Assembly: GCF_000021305.1 (NCBI RefSeq)
Contig: NC_011772.1
Span: 2,208,001-2,272,000 of the forward strand
DNA from: Bacillus cereus G9842
Lineage (GTDB): Bacteria; Bacillota; Bacilli; Bacillales; Bacillaceae_G
Direction of reading: 5' to 3'
DNA length: 64,000 bases
Shown: positions 34,067 to 42,890 of the stretch, piece by piece
Layout: every line of letters starts with the position of its first letter
Numbering within the stretch: the first letter of the stretch is position 1
Program-made: the position numbers and the translations under genes
Notes under the pieces: model-generated
The model's input: the letters and a program-made list of their open reading frames with translations, nothing else
The model's database searches: none
What the model was told of the DNA's origin: nothing

Positions 34067-34963
34067 TTGCAAAATAAACAATTTAAAATAATTGAAGCAG
34101 CAAAAGAAGGAAGAAGAAAAGTTCATCCTGTTTTTGCTGTCATACTCGCGATTATATTTTTAACTTTAGGTGAATTATTTATGTTGTTTATGCTGATTTT
34201 ACCGAAAGCAGAAACAACTTTTATGAAGGCGATTTATAGCGACATTGAGATGATATTAACGTTTGGCGGCGCAATATTTTTTGTGTTTTTATGGATTAGA
34301 TTTGTAGAGAAAAGATCATTTTCATCCATTGGTTTTTGGAGAAATCAATGGATAAGAAAATATTTGAGAGGTACATTAATAGGATTTGTTTTCATTTCAA
34401 TACCAGTAATTTTACTCCTATTAGCAGGAGTTGTAACATTACAAATACAAAAAATTACAGTAACCGCTATATTGGGTATTGTAGGTTCTTTAGTTGCATT
34501 TTTAATACAAGGGGCAACGGAAGAAATTATTGTACGAGGTTGGTTATTCTCGGTTCTTTCTGTTAGAAGTCGTATATGGGTTGGGATTGTTGTGACATCT
34601 TTCTTATTTGGTTTTCTTCATTTACTTAATCCAGGTATTACAATTCTTTCAATATCGAATATAATATTAGTTGGTGTATTTGCAGCTTTTTACGTTTTAA
34701 AAGACAGTAGTCTGTGGGGGATTTGCGCATGGCATTCCATTTGGAATTGGGCACAATATAACGTCTACGGTTTTGCAGTTAGCGGGATGACCATATATTC
34801 AACTCCGCTATTTAAACCTGCAACAAATGGCCCCGAATTCCTTCATGGAGGCACGTTCGGAATTGAAGGTAGTATCATTACAACAATCATGCTCACTGTC
34901 GCTTCAATTGTTTTATGGAGAAAGTTATGGGGAAGAAAAGCGAAACAACGAAATTTTAGTTAA
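34067..34963 (+). CDS. CPBP-family intramembrane metalloprotease
   Basis: Membrane protein of 298 residues with about eight helices. The CPBP/Abi motifs are all present: EE(x3)R in TEEIIVRGW (Glu152-Glu153), FxxxH in FLFGFLHLLN (His about 185) and WHSIWNW (His about 222). Family members cleave membrane proteins or protect producers of peptides. TTG start at 34067 with AGGAGG. The kinase-like gene starts 18 bases after its stop, so they are probably cotranscribed. Confidence 0.88.
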   Translation: MQNKQFKIIEAAKEGRRKVHPVFAVILAIIFLTLGELFMLFMLILPKAETTFMKAIYSDIEMILTFGGAIFFVFLWIRFVEKRSFSSIGFWRNQWIRKYLRGTLIGFVFISIPVILLLLAGVVTLQIQKITVTAILGIVGSLVAFLIQGATEEIIVRGWLFSVLSVRSRIWVGIVVTSFLFGFLHLLNPGITILSISNIILVGVFAAFYVLKDSSLWGICAWHSIWNWAQYNVYGFAVSGMTIYSTPLFKPATNGPEFLHGGTFGIEGSIITTIMLTVASIVLWRKLWGRKAKQRNFS

Positions 34964-34980
34964 TGAAAGAGGGAGAAACT

Positions 34981-35622
34981 ATGGGGATAATAGCATTTGA
35001 GGGAGCAAGCGCTGTTGGTAAAAGTACCACGTGCCGTGAATTAGAAAAGAATTATGGTGCTTATATAATACCTGAAGTCAATTCTTTATTTGAAAGGCCA
35101 AAAAATGAACATAGAACATGGTATTTTGAAAAACAAGTTGAGCGCTGGAATATAGCTGTTCAGAAGTCAGAGCAATATGAATTAGTAATACTCGATGGCG
35201 ATATATATCAGCCACTTAGTTATAATTGGTGTTTTCATTTTGATCTATTTAATCAGCCATTATCTTTAATAGAAAATTTTTATAAAGAAAAGATGATAAA
35301 TAGGGAAATTGGTTTTCCGGATCAATATTTTTATTTATATACGAACGATGAAGAACTTAGAAAGCGGAAAGTATCTGATGAAACGAAAAGAAGGAGAAAC
35401 TTTGAAAAACATTTACATATATCAAAATCGTTTCAGTGTTATTATGAAAATTTAAATTCTGTTACAGATGGGTATTGTAAATTAATTGAGGCGAAAAGTG
35501 TAAAATCGAATGAAATAGAAATTGTAAAGAATTTAAACAGTTTAAATGTTTGTGAAGAAAGACGTTTTGATGTTTCGAGGTTAGATGCTATTACGAAGTG
35601 GTTAAAAGAAAATCGTGCATAA
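34981..35622 (+). CDS. P-loop nucleoside/small-molecule kinase-like protein
   Basis: 213 residues. Walker A GASAVGKST (about residues 7-15), Asp in VILDGDIYQPLSY for catalysis, and a lid-like Arg-rich helix RRRNFEKHLHIS. This suits the AAA/thymidylate-kinase-like or chloramphenicol-phosphotransferase-like group of kinases. ATG 34981 with GAGGGAG. Substrate unknown. Probably in an operon with the CPBP protease. Terminator follows. Confidence 0.7.
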   Translation: MGIIAFEGASAVGKSTTCRELEKNYGAYIIPEVNSLFERPKNEHRTWYFEKQVERWNIAVQKSEQYELVILDGDIYQPLSYNWCFHFDLFNQPLSLIENFYKEKMINREIGFPDQYFYLYTNDEELRKRKVSDETKRRRNFEKHLHISKSFQCYYENLNSVTDGYCKLIEAKSVKSNEIEIVKNLNSLNVCEERRFDVSRLDAITKWLKENRA

Positions 35623-35625
35623 AGT

Positions 35626-35665
35626 AAAAACAACGAGTGTTATTTATCGCGCTCGTTGTTTTTTG
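35626..35665 (+). terminator. Intrinsic terminator
   Basis: AACAACGAG pairs with CTCGTTGTT over a GC-containing loop and is followed by TTTTGTTT. Confidence 0.8.
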
Positions 35666-35878
35666 TTTCTTTATAAATATAAAGGGAAAATTTGTAGAAT
35701 ATTTTCAATATTTAACAGAATAATCTTTCAATTTTAAAGAAAAAGAAATACAATATGAGGAAGTATATATAAATAATATGATAGGGGATGGGATGCGATA
35801 TTTTGAATGAAGGAACAGTTTTTATATAAGAAGTAATTAGGTAGTAAGAACAGAGATATTTGGGAGGAAACAAGCGCG

Positions 35879-36484
35879 ATGAAAACACTATTTAAAATAA
35901 TAGGTATTCTAGCTGGTATGGCGGTAATTGGAGTAGGTTTAACATATGGTATGCTGTATTATTTAAATAATAGTAAACCAGCTGCGAAAAAGGCATCACC
36001 AGCTGCTCCAGCAGTAGAAGTATTAGCTGATAGTAATGTAAAAGCAGAAGATGCAAAGCTTTTAGAAAATGGCAATTATTCATTGCCGAATAGTGGTTTT
36101 AATAAAAATTTTAAATGGACAGATGAGAACATACAGACAGCATTACATGAAATGGCACATCAAAAAGCGAAAGCTGATCAAAAGTGGGGCTATATTTTTA
36201 TTACACAAGAGCGGATTGAAAGCTTAATTGATATTGTAAAGAGTAATGATCTTGTACAGGGAAGTACATATGTAGAAATTTTAGAACGATGGAAACAAGG
36301 AAAATATGAAAAAGTTGATGCAGATCACAATAAGATTTGGAAATTACAAAGCGGGAATTTAGGAGAAGGAAAAGGAGTAATGTCGGAAGCTGAGCAAAAA
36401 GAATTAATTAATCAAGTGTTTATGAACAAAGGTACATATTCAGGTAGTAAATTAATTGCAGGCGGGGGACAGACTAATAAATAG
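35879..36484 (+). CDS. DUF6241-like membrane-anchored protein
   Basis: 201 residues with an N-terminal transmembrane helix (about 5-29), an Ala/Pro/Lys-rich linker and an extracytoplasmic helical domain with ALHEMAHQKAKADQKWGYIFITQERIE. I associate this with DUF6241 of Bacillus. The HEMAHQ looks like an HExxH motif, but the second His is displaced (HEMAH), which does fit H-E-x-x-H; no third ligand or proteolytic role is evident. ATG with GGGAGGA. Function unknown. Confidence 0.6.
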   Translation: MKTLFKIIGILAGMAVIGVGLTYGMLYYLNNSKPAAKKASPAAPAVEVLADSNVKAEDAKLLENGNYSLPNSGFNKNFKWTDENIQTALHEMAHQKAKADQKWGYIFITQERIESLIDIVKSNDLVQGSTYVEILERWKQGKYEKVDADHNKIWKLQSGNLGEGKGVMSEAEQKELINQVFMNKGTYSGSKLIAGGGQTNK

Positions 36485-36496
36485 TATACTAATTAA

Positions 36497-36538
36497 TGAA
36501 AAAGAGTAATTGCTTATTAGGCAATTACTCTTTTTATA
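36497..36538. terminator. Bidirectional intrinsic terminator
   Basis: AAAAAGAGTAATTGC pairs with GCAATTACTCTTTTT, between convergent genes. Confidence 0.85.
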
Positions 36539-36554
36539 TGTACGTCTTAATATT

Positions 36555-37421
36555 TTAGTCTCGTTCAAGTAAGGAAAGAAACGACTGTAATACCGGGGAA
36601 ATCCATCTGGATTTATGATAGATTACATGACTTTGAATAATGGTTGGAGTTTCGATAGGCTGAAAACATAGTTGTTCTTTTTGGCAACTTTCTTGTACAA
36701 CGATATAAGGAAGAATTGAAATGCCTAATTCACACATAACGGATTGTTTAATGACTTCAACATTGGAAGTTTCAAATGTTTTAGCTGGAATATTTCCACT
36801 TTGACGTAAAAAACGATCTACCATTGGCCTATAGCCGCAGCTTTGTTCTGTAAAAATGAACTGGGTGTCCTGTAATAACTGGAATGGATTTGCGTGTGCA
36901 GCGGAATAAGCTGGTAAAATCCATCCAAATGTTTCATTACTAAAAGTACGCGTAATAAAATCATTATGTTCTATACTTTCTCCAATTATGAAGACAACGT
37001 CTGTTTCTCCTTCACGTAATTTTTGTAATGCTTGTTCATTTGTGTTTGTTTCAAGTACGATATTTACTTTCGGATTTTTCTGTTTGTAAGTACGTAATAA
37101 TTGTGGTAATCGGTATACCGCTAATGATTCATTAGATGTAATACTTAATGTACCTTCTAAATAATCTGTATTTTGGGGGATTTCTTGCGCTTTTTCATAT
37201 ATTGCAAGTAATTCTAATGCATAAGGATGAAATTGATGACCTGCTTTTGTAAGTAGCACTTTTTTCCCTAACCGATCGAAAAGAGGAATATGTAAATCGT
37301 TCTCTAAAGCTTTCATATGTGCTGTAACAGTAGATTGCGCATAACCTAGCGCATGAGCAGCTTTAGAAAAATTACCATACTTCACAATGGCGCAAAATGT
37401 TTTAACATGTCTCATTTCCAT
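36555..37421 (-). CDS. LysR-family transcriptional regulator
   Basis: Regulator of 288 residues: winged helix-turn-helix (about 1-60, FSKAAHALGYAQSTVTAHMKALE) and a periplasmic-binding-like effector domain (about 88-285). ATG 37421 with GAGGGAT upstream. It is divergent from the asd-like gene, 129 bases apart, so it probably regulates that gene in response to an amino-acid-related ligand. Confidence 0.88.
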   Translation of the reverse strand: MEMRHVKTFCAIVKYGNFSKAAHALGYAQSTVTAHMKALENDLHIPLFDRLGKKVLLTKAGHQFHPYALELLAIYEKAQEIPQNTDYLEGTLSITSNESLAVYRLPQLLRTYKQKNPKVNIVLETNTNEQALQKLREGETDVVFIIGESIEHNDFITRTFSNETFGWILPAYSAAHANPFQLLQDTQFIFTEQSCGYRPMVDRFLRQSGNIPAKTFETSNVEVIKQSVMCELGISILPYIVVQESCQKEQLCFQPIETPTIIQSHVIYHKSRWISPVLQSFLSLLERD

Positions 37422-37550
37422 AAGCGATCCCTCTTTTATTATCATGATTTGTGAATGATTATATCATGTATTTTAATTTTCCAAATGATTAAATTCCGTA
37501 TAAAATAAAATTGTGGAAATATTCATTCAAGTGATATTGGAGGAGAAAAG

Positions 37551-38594
37551 ATGATCAAAAAGGGCTATCATGTAGCTGTTGTTGGGGCTACAGGTGCGGT
37601 AGGGCAAAAAATTATTGAACTGTTAGAGAATGAAATGAAGTTTAATATAGTTGAAGTTACATTGCTTTCATCAAAACGATCCGCCGGTAAGAAAGTAAGA
37701 TTCAAAGGACGAGAGATAATTATACAAGAGGCAAAAACAACTAGCTTTGAAGGTGTAGATATTGCCTTTTTTAGTGCTGGGGGAGAAGTATCTAGACAAT
37801 TTGTAACTCATGCAGTTTCTAGTGGTGCGATTGTAATTGATAACACAAGTGAGTACCGAATGGCACAAGGTGTACCGCTCGTTGTTCCGGAAGTGAATGC
37901 GCATACTTTAGAGCGGCATAAAGGTATTATTGCAGTTCCAAATTGTTCAGCATTACAGATGGTAACTGCACTTCAGCCGATTCGAAAATCATTCGGTTTA
38001 GAAAGAATTATCGTTTCAACATATCAAGCTGTATCGGGTTCTGGCATTCATGCGATTCATGAATTACAAGAGCAGGCTAAGTCTATGCTTGCTGGTAAAG
38101 AAGTGAAAAGTGATATATTACCGGCGAAAAAAGATAAAAAACATTATCCAATAGCGTTTAATGTACTGCCTCAAGTAGATATATTTACAGACAATGATTT
38201 TACTTTTGAAGAAGTAAAGATGATTCAAGAAACGAAGAAAATATTAGAAGATGAAAACTTGAAAATGGCAGCTACTTGTGTACGTGTTCCAGTCGTATCA
38301 GGGCATTCAGAATCGGTTTATATAGAACTGGAAAAAGAAGCAACCGTTGCGGAAATTAAGGAAGTATTAATGGATGCACCAGGTGTTATTTTGCAGGATA
38401 ACCCTAGTGAACAGCTGTATCCAATGCCATTATATGCAGAAGGGAAAATAGATACATTTGTCGGAAGAATACGTAAAGATCCTGATACGCCAAACGGATT
38501 CCACCTCTGGATTGTTTCCGATAATTTATTGAAAGGTGCGGCTTGGAATTCAGTTCAAATCGCAGAGACTTTAGTGGAAAAGGGGATACTTTAA
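37551..38594 (+). CDS. Aspartate-semialdehyde dehydrogenase-like protein
   Basis: NADPH-dependent reduction of aspartyl phosphate in the lysine/threonine/methionine pathway is the family reaction. The 347 residues include VVGATGAVGQ (about 10-19), the catalytic Cys in PNCSALQM (Cys about 132), and VVSDNLLKGAAWNSVQIAETL at the end. Compared with Asd of Bacillus as I know it, SAFRM is SEYRM and NPNCSTIQM is VPNCSALQM, so this may be a divergent paralogue with a changed substrate. ATG with GGAGGAG. Monocistronic, beside a LysR gene and away from dap genes. Confidence 0.85.
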   Translation: MIKKGYHVAVVGATGAVGQKIIELLENEMKFNIVEVTLLSSKRSAGKKVRFKGREIIIQEAKTTSFEGVDIAFFSAGGEVSRQFVTHAVSSGAIVIDNTSEYRMAQGVPLVVPEVNAHTLERHKGIIAVPNCSALQMVTALQPIRKSFGLERIIVSTYQAVSGSGIHAIHELQEQAKSMLAGKEVKSDILPAKKDKKHYPIAFNVLPQVDIFTDNDFTFEEVKMIQETKKILEDENLKMAATCVRVPVVSGHSESVYIELEKEATVAEIKEVLMDAPGVILQDNPSEQLYPMPLYAEGKIDTFVGRIRKDPDTPNGFHLWIVSDNLLKGAAWNSVQIAETLVEKGIL

Positions 38595-38662
38595 TATAGT
38601 TTGAAAAATTGGGGAATCGTTAATGATTTCCCGGTTTGTACTCATTGAAAGTTGGAGGAAGT

Positions 38663-38755
38663 ATGCCGTTTTCTGAGGTGAATGTGAACTTTAAAAATAA
38701 AACTTATACTGACTTTTGGAGGGAAGATAAGAATAAATTGATGCCTAAAAGATAA
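38663..38755 (+). CDS. Possible 30-residue protein
   Basis: ATG 38663 with GGAGGAA 4-9 nt upstream opens 30 codons (begins MPFSEVNVNFKNKTYTDFW). It is hydrophilic and has no known motif. The ribosome binding site is good but the frame is short, so it could be a chance frame or the start of a lost gene. Confidence 0.3.
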   Translation: MPFSEVNVNFKNKTYTDFWREDKNKLMPKR

Positions 38756-38806
38756 ATGGGATAAGATGGTAATATAAAGAGTGCATATACACTGGAGGGA
38801 TTACCA

Positions 38807-39070
38807 ATGCTAAAAGTTATGTTACCATTTGTTCTTATCTTTTTTCTTGTTATTGCGATGTATATTGCTTATCAAAAGAGAAAAAAATCCGAGATAAAAG
38901 GATTGAAAAGTGCGCTAACTTCTATTTGTTTCTTTTCACTCGCAATATTAAATATGTTTGCATATTGGTTTCATTTTGGCGGTGTTTTTACTTGGTTATT
39001 TTCAATTGTATTATTGCTAGTTGGTGCATATTTTACAAAATATATTCCAATATCTAAAAAGGTACATTAA
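38807..39070 (+). CDS. Small membrane protein of unknown function
   Basis: 87 residues, with three hydrophobic helices (about 3-21, 36-53, 59-78) and basic loops. ATG with GGAGGG. I do not recognise the family. It ends before a terminator. Confidence 0.6.
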   Translation: MLKVMLPFVLIFFLVIAMYIAYQKRKKSEIKGLKSALTSICFFSLAILNMFAYWFHFGGVFTWLFSIVLLLVGAYFTKYIPISKKVH

Positions 39071-39103
39071 AATTTATAAGAGTTTACATGCAATGTTTAC
39101 TTT

Positions 39104-39162
39104 TTTGAAAAGAGATTATTCTACTAGATCGTTGTGAAACGATTTCATAGGACAATCTCTTT
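39104..39162. terminator. Hairpin terminator between convergent genes
   Basis: AAAAGAGATT pairs with AATCTCTTTT at the base of a long branched hairpin, followed by T residues. Confidence 0.65.
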
Positions 39163-39165
39163 TGT

Positions 39166-40068
39166 TTAGTTTTGGAAAGAACGTACTGTGATTTGTAGTT
39201 GCTCAATAAATTCTCGAGTGGCAGCACACATATATTTATCTTTTCTATAAATAAGCCCTATTTCAATTATTGGAGTAGGGTTTTCTATTTTAATAGCTTG
39301 AATGTTTTTATTTTGTAAAAAGTCTATATATGGTTGTGGTAACACTGTAATTCCCATTCCTTTAGAAACCATTTGGATTAAAGATTCCATCGTACTAATT
39401 TCTAAAATTGGTCTTGGTCTAAAGTTGAATTTTTGACAATGAGATGTAATTAGTTCGGTTAAAAAGAAATTTTTAGGTAAAAGAATTAAAGGGTAGTTCT
39501 GTAGTTCAGTAATAGATACATGATTACGTTTAGCTAATCGATGACCAGTTGGCACGACCAATGTAAGGTCGCTTTTGTATAGAGGGATGGAGATAATTTC
39601 TTTATCTTGCACCGGGAGAAATGTAATGCCGATATCTAGTTCGTTTTGTAATAATTTTTCACGAATATCTCCTGTACGAAGCCCTAATACAGAAAGCTCT
39701 ATATTGGGATATAAATTATTGAAATTTAAAATAGCTGGTGGTAGTAAATAATTTACGACGGTTAACAAAGCCCCTATTGTTAAGGAACCTTGCTGTAATC
39801 CGTTTAGGTCTTGAAGGGCTGAACGAGCTTGTTCGACTTCATGAAAAATGGTTTTACAATGTGATAATAAAATCTTCCCTGCTTCAGTTAAAGATATTTT
39901 TTTACCAATTCGATCGAAAAGTGGCATTCCTACTTCATGCTCTAATGCACGTATTTGTTGACTTAGTGAAGGCTGTGAAATATTTAATTTCTCAGCTGCT
40001 TTTGTGAAATGTAATTCTTTTGAAACAGCTAAAAAGTATTCAAGTTGTCGTAATTCGATTGAAATCAC
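39166..40068 (-). CDS. LysR-family transcriptional regulator with uncertain start
   Basis: About 300 residues: N-terminal helix-turn-helix (FTKAAEKLNISQPSLSQQIRALE) and LysR effector domain. The frame can open at GTG 40068, but that codon lies inside the only good ribosome binding site (GAGGTG, 40066-40071). The conserved LysR start MELRQLEYF aligns with IELRQLEYF, where the Ile codon ATC (40057-40059) is 6 nt after GAGGTG. So either GTG with a poor site or a rare ATC start is used. Divergent from the MOSC gene. Confidence 0.85.
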   Translation of the reverse strand: MISIELRQLEYFLAVSKELHFTKAAEKLNISQPSLSQQIRALEHEVGMPLFDRIGKKISLTEAGKILLSHCKTIFHEVEQARSALQDLNGLQQGSLTIGALLTVVNYLLPPAILNFNNLYPNIELSVLGLRTGDIREKLLQNELDIGITFLPVQDKEIISIPLYKSDLTLVVPTGHRLAKRNHVSITELQNYPLILLPKNFFLTELITSHCQKFNFRPRPILEISTMESLIQMVSKGMGITVLPQPYIDFLQNKNIQAIKIENPTPIIEIGLIYRKDKYMCAATREFIEQLQITVRSFQN

Positions 40069-40224
40069 CTCAAGTATAATAATAGGTTATACCTATCATT
40101 ATTATATAAAAAATTGAATTGAACAATGATTTTAGAGGTTTTATAATCATCTTTATATAGCAGAGAGGGTTGTAAAAATTAATCGAGAGAAAATACATGT
40201 AACACCTTTAAAGGAGGAAATAGA

Positions 40225-40914
40225 ATGGCTAATGAATATCGATTATTATCTTTAAATATAGGATTACCAAAAGAGGTTACATACGGCGGAAAAGTAATTC
40301 ATACAGGCATAAATAAGAAACAAGTAAAGGAACCGGTATATTTATCCTTTGTAAAGTTTAATGGAGATGGACAGGCGGACTTAGTTCATCATGGAGGAGT
40401 AGATAAAGCAGTTTGTGTTTATACTGGTGATCACTATCCATACTGGGAACAAGAATTGAATCAAGATCTTGTATATGGGGCTTTTGGAGAAAATATAACA
40501 GTTAGTGGTATGCGCGAAGAGGATGTTTGTATTGGTGATACGTTTGAGCTAGGACAGGCAATCGTACAGGTAACACAACCAAGGCAACCTTGTTTTAAAT
40601 TAGCAAAAAAATATAATATTCCAAAGTTACCACTATATTTTCAAGAAACAGGATATACAGGATTCTATTTTCGCGTATTAAAAGAAGGATGGGTATCATC
40701 AGTCGATACATTAAAAAGACTACAGTCTGATCCAAAAGGTGTTTCAGTAGCGTTTGCTAACCGTATCATGCACAAGGAAAAACAAAATATTGAAGGGATA
40801 AAAAGGATATTAGAAGTAAATGCACTTTCAAGTAGTTGGAGAAAGTCTTTTGAAAAGCGTATAAGTGGAGAAGAAATTAATACGAAGGAAAGACTTGAAG
40901 GGATAAAAGACTAA
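40225..40914 (+). CDS. MOSC-domain protein (YiiM type)
   Basis: 229 residues. The MOSC domain (about 20-165) contains HHGGVDKAVCVY, FGENITVSG and PRQPCFKLAKKY with the conserved Cys that contacts the molybdenum cofactor or sulfur. YiiM-type proteins reduce N-hydroxylated compounds with the molybdenum cofactor in the species where they were studied. A short helical C-terminal domain follows. ATG with AAAGGAGG. Divergent from a LysR gene. Confidence 0.87.
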   Translation: MANEYRLLSLNIGLPKEVTYGGKVIHTGINKKQVKEPVYLSFVKFNGDGQADLVHHGGVDKAVCVYTGDHYPYWEQELNQDLVYGAFGENITVSGMREEDVCIGDTFELGQAIVQVTQPRQPCFKLAKKYNIPKLPLYFQETGYTGFYFRVLKEGWVSSVDTLKRLQSDPKGVSVAFANRIMHKEKQNIEGIKRILEVNALSSSWRKSFEKRISGEEINTKERLEGIKD

Positions 40915-41172
40915 AAATATTTTATTATAAATAGTGTATTTCTATTAGTAAAAGCTAATTAGAAAGCGCTATTTTTATATAATAAACTAATTAATATCCA
41001 AAAATCTTAATATTGTTTTATTCGACTTATTTTCAAATAGTCAAAACATAAAATTAATTAGACTTTTTTTTTATGTTTTATGATAGTATATTGATTGGTA
41101 AGACCTCTATTTTTAAGAGTAGGTCATATAAGTATATCTAATTTAATGGAATTTAACATTTGGAGGTACAAC

Positions 41173-42057
41173 ATGGGGAATGTTGAAAAAATGGCAAGTC
41201 TTCTAATAGAAGAACCGAAAAGAGAGCAGTTATTTCCTTTATTTGAAGAAGTGTTTGAAATTACAACTCAAACATTGAATGATTTTTCGGATAAAGGGTA
41301 TTGGGATGATACATATAAAGCTTTATCATTTTTACAAGAAGATAAAGTGATTGCAAATGTTGCGGCATTTTCACTCCCATTATTAATTAATGGAGAAAAA
41401 ATAAATGCGGCGGGTATTCAATCAGTAATGACACATCCTAATTTCCGTAGACAAGGGCTAATGAAACAATTAATGGGTAAAATGATAGAAGAAATCGATA
41501 AGAAATGTGAATGTACATTATTGTTTACGGAAAAACCTGAACTATATACAGCGTTTGGATTTAAAGTTGTGCAGGAATATTTGATGACTATACCATACGA
41601 TAAAAACAATAATAACGATTCACTACTTAAAAAATTAGATTACTATAATGTAGAGAATAGACAGTTAATACATGAAACTATTGATAGTGGCCAAAGACTT
41701 TCAAATAATTTTTCAACTTTAAATTTCCGTCCTTCATTTTATTTGAATATGTATGACTCGGAATGGAATGAGAAATTGTATTATTCAGAGAAACTAGATG
41801 CTTTAATCGTTTATGAAGTAGACAATGAAAAGTTGAAATTATTTGGAGTATTTGCGCCAGTACTTCCGGTTTTAGATGAAATATGTGGAGAAATCAATGA
41901 AAGGTTTACGGAAATCGAATTTTATTTTTCTCCAGATCAATTAGGGATTGAGGATGTACAGTTTACAGAATTACAGTCTAGTAAGTATTTAATGGTTCGA
42001 AGTGATAAAGAGTTAGATTTTAAAGGTTATAAATTCCCAGTATTAGCGGAGTTTTAA
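41173..42057 (+). CDS. GNAT acetyltransferase with a C-terminal domain (Eis-like layout)
   Basis: 294 residues. The N-terminal half is GNAT, with acetyl-CoA loop MTHPNFRRQGLMKQLMGKM (about 85-103) and ELYTAFGFKVV. The C-terminal half (about 150-290) looks like a second GNAT/SCP2-type domain as in Eis-like or YkkB-related proteins. ATG 41173 is used because GGAGG lies upstream. Acceptor unknown; Eis-like enzymes may modify aminoglycosides, which is not shown here. Confidence 0.8.
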   Translation: MGNVEKMASLLIEEPKREQLFPLFEEVFEITTQTLNDFSDKGYWDDTYKALSFLQEDKVIANVAAFSLPLLINGEKINAAGIQSVMTHPNFRRQGLMKQLMGKMIEEIDKKCECTLLFTEKPELYTAFGFKVVQEYLMTIPYDKNNNNDSLLKKLDYYNVENRQLIHETIDSGQRLSNNFSTLNFRPSFYLNMYDSEWNEKLYYSEKLDALIVYEVDNEKLKLFGVFAPVLPVLDEICGEINERFTEIEFYFSPDQLGIEDVQFTELQSSKYLMVRSDKELDFKGYKFPVLAEF

Positions 42058-42069
42058 ATGTCTATATAA

Positions 42070-42669
42070 ATGCTTTATATATCGTATATACCAGAACGTA
42101 TTGAGCAACTCACTATAATGAATGTACCTGAATACTATAAGATTAATGACAATCATGCGTTTATTGTCCGTTCGAAAGCAGAAACTGATTTTTGGCTTAA
42201 AACACATTATGGTTTTGAAGTAATGAATGGTCATGTATTTTATAATGAGATGATGACAGACTTTCAAGCTGAAGTTCAGTTACGTATGAATCCAAATTCA
42301 AAATTCGATCAAGCAGGTCTTTTTGTTATGATTTCGGAGAACTGTTGGCTAAAAACATCTTTAGAATATATCCCTGAAGGGCCATCTCACTTAGGTGCTG
42401 TCGTAACGAATAATGGATATTCTGACTGGTCAACGCAAGATTATCCAACTGAAGAAGCTAAGCAACAAATTCGTTTTCGAATTATTCGAAAACGTGGTGA
42501 TTATACAATATATGTGAAAAAGAGCCATCAATGGGAACAAATAAGAATCACTCATTTAATGGAGGATATAGGGAATGAGCCTATTAAAATAGGTTTTTAC
42601 ACGTGTAGTCCTTCTAAAAATAAGGGATTTGAGACTGAGTTTTTAAATTTTACAATTGAAGAAATATAG
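42070..42669 (+). CDS. DUF1349 (beta-sandwich) protein
   Basis: 199 residues. The DUF1349 core runs from about 35, with TDFWLKTHYGF, FDQAGLFVMISENCWLKTSLEYIPEG and KIGFYTCSPSKNKGFETEFLNFTIEE, giving a concanavalin-like fold known from YeeA/YesU-related proteins. The start is uncertain: ATG 42070 and ATG 42118 both lack a clear ribosome binding site. It follows the GNAT gene by 12 bases, so translation may be coupled. Function unknown. Confidence 0.78.
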   Translation: MLYISYIPERIEQLTIMNVPEYYKINDNHAFIVRSKAETDFWLKTHYGFEVMNGHVFYNEMMTDFQAEVQLRMNPNSKFDQAGLFVMISENCWLKTSLEYIPEGPSHLGAVVTNNGYSDWSTQDYPTEEAKQQIRFRIIRKRGDYTIYVKKSHQWEQIRITHLMEDIGNEPIKIGFYTCSPSKNKGFETEFLNFTIEEI

Positions 42670-42670
42670 A

Positions 42671-42711
42671 TGAAAAACCGTATTCTTTTCAGTAAGAATG
42701 CGGTTTTTGTA
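42671..42711 (+). terminator. Intrinsic terminator
   Basis: AAAAACCGTATTC pairs with GAATGCGGTTTTT (one G-T) and a T-rich tail follows. Confidence 0.8.
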
Positions 42712-42733
42712 TTTACATAATATAAAGCACATT

Positions 42734-42752
42734 TATTGACCAGAAAGTCATT
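42734..42752. promoter_or_regulatory. Possible repressor site
   Basis: ATTGACCAGAAAGTCATT contains TGAC/GTCA arms about 140 bases upstream of the ABC exporter pair. The role is inferred only. Confidence 0.25.
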
Positions 42753-42890
42753 AATGCTTATCATTTAATAATGTTAAATATTAATTTACATAATATAATA
42801 GAAGTAATGAAGAAATTACAAAATATATCGCTTAAATAAGGAGGGATATGAATTATTCAGTGGTAATTTCATGGGAAAAGGAGATTATGT

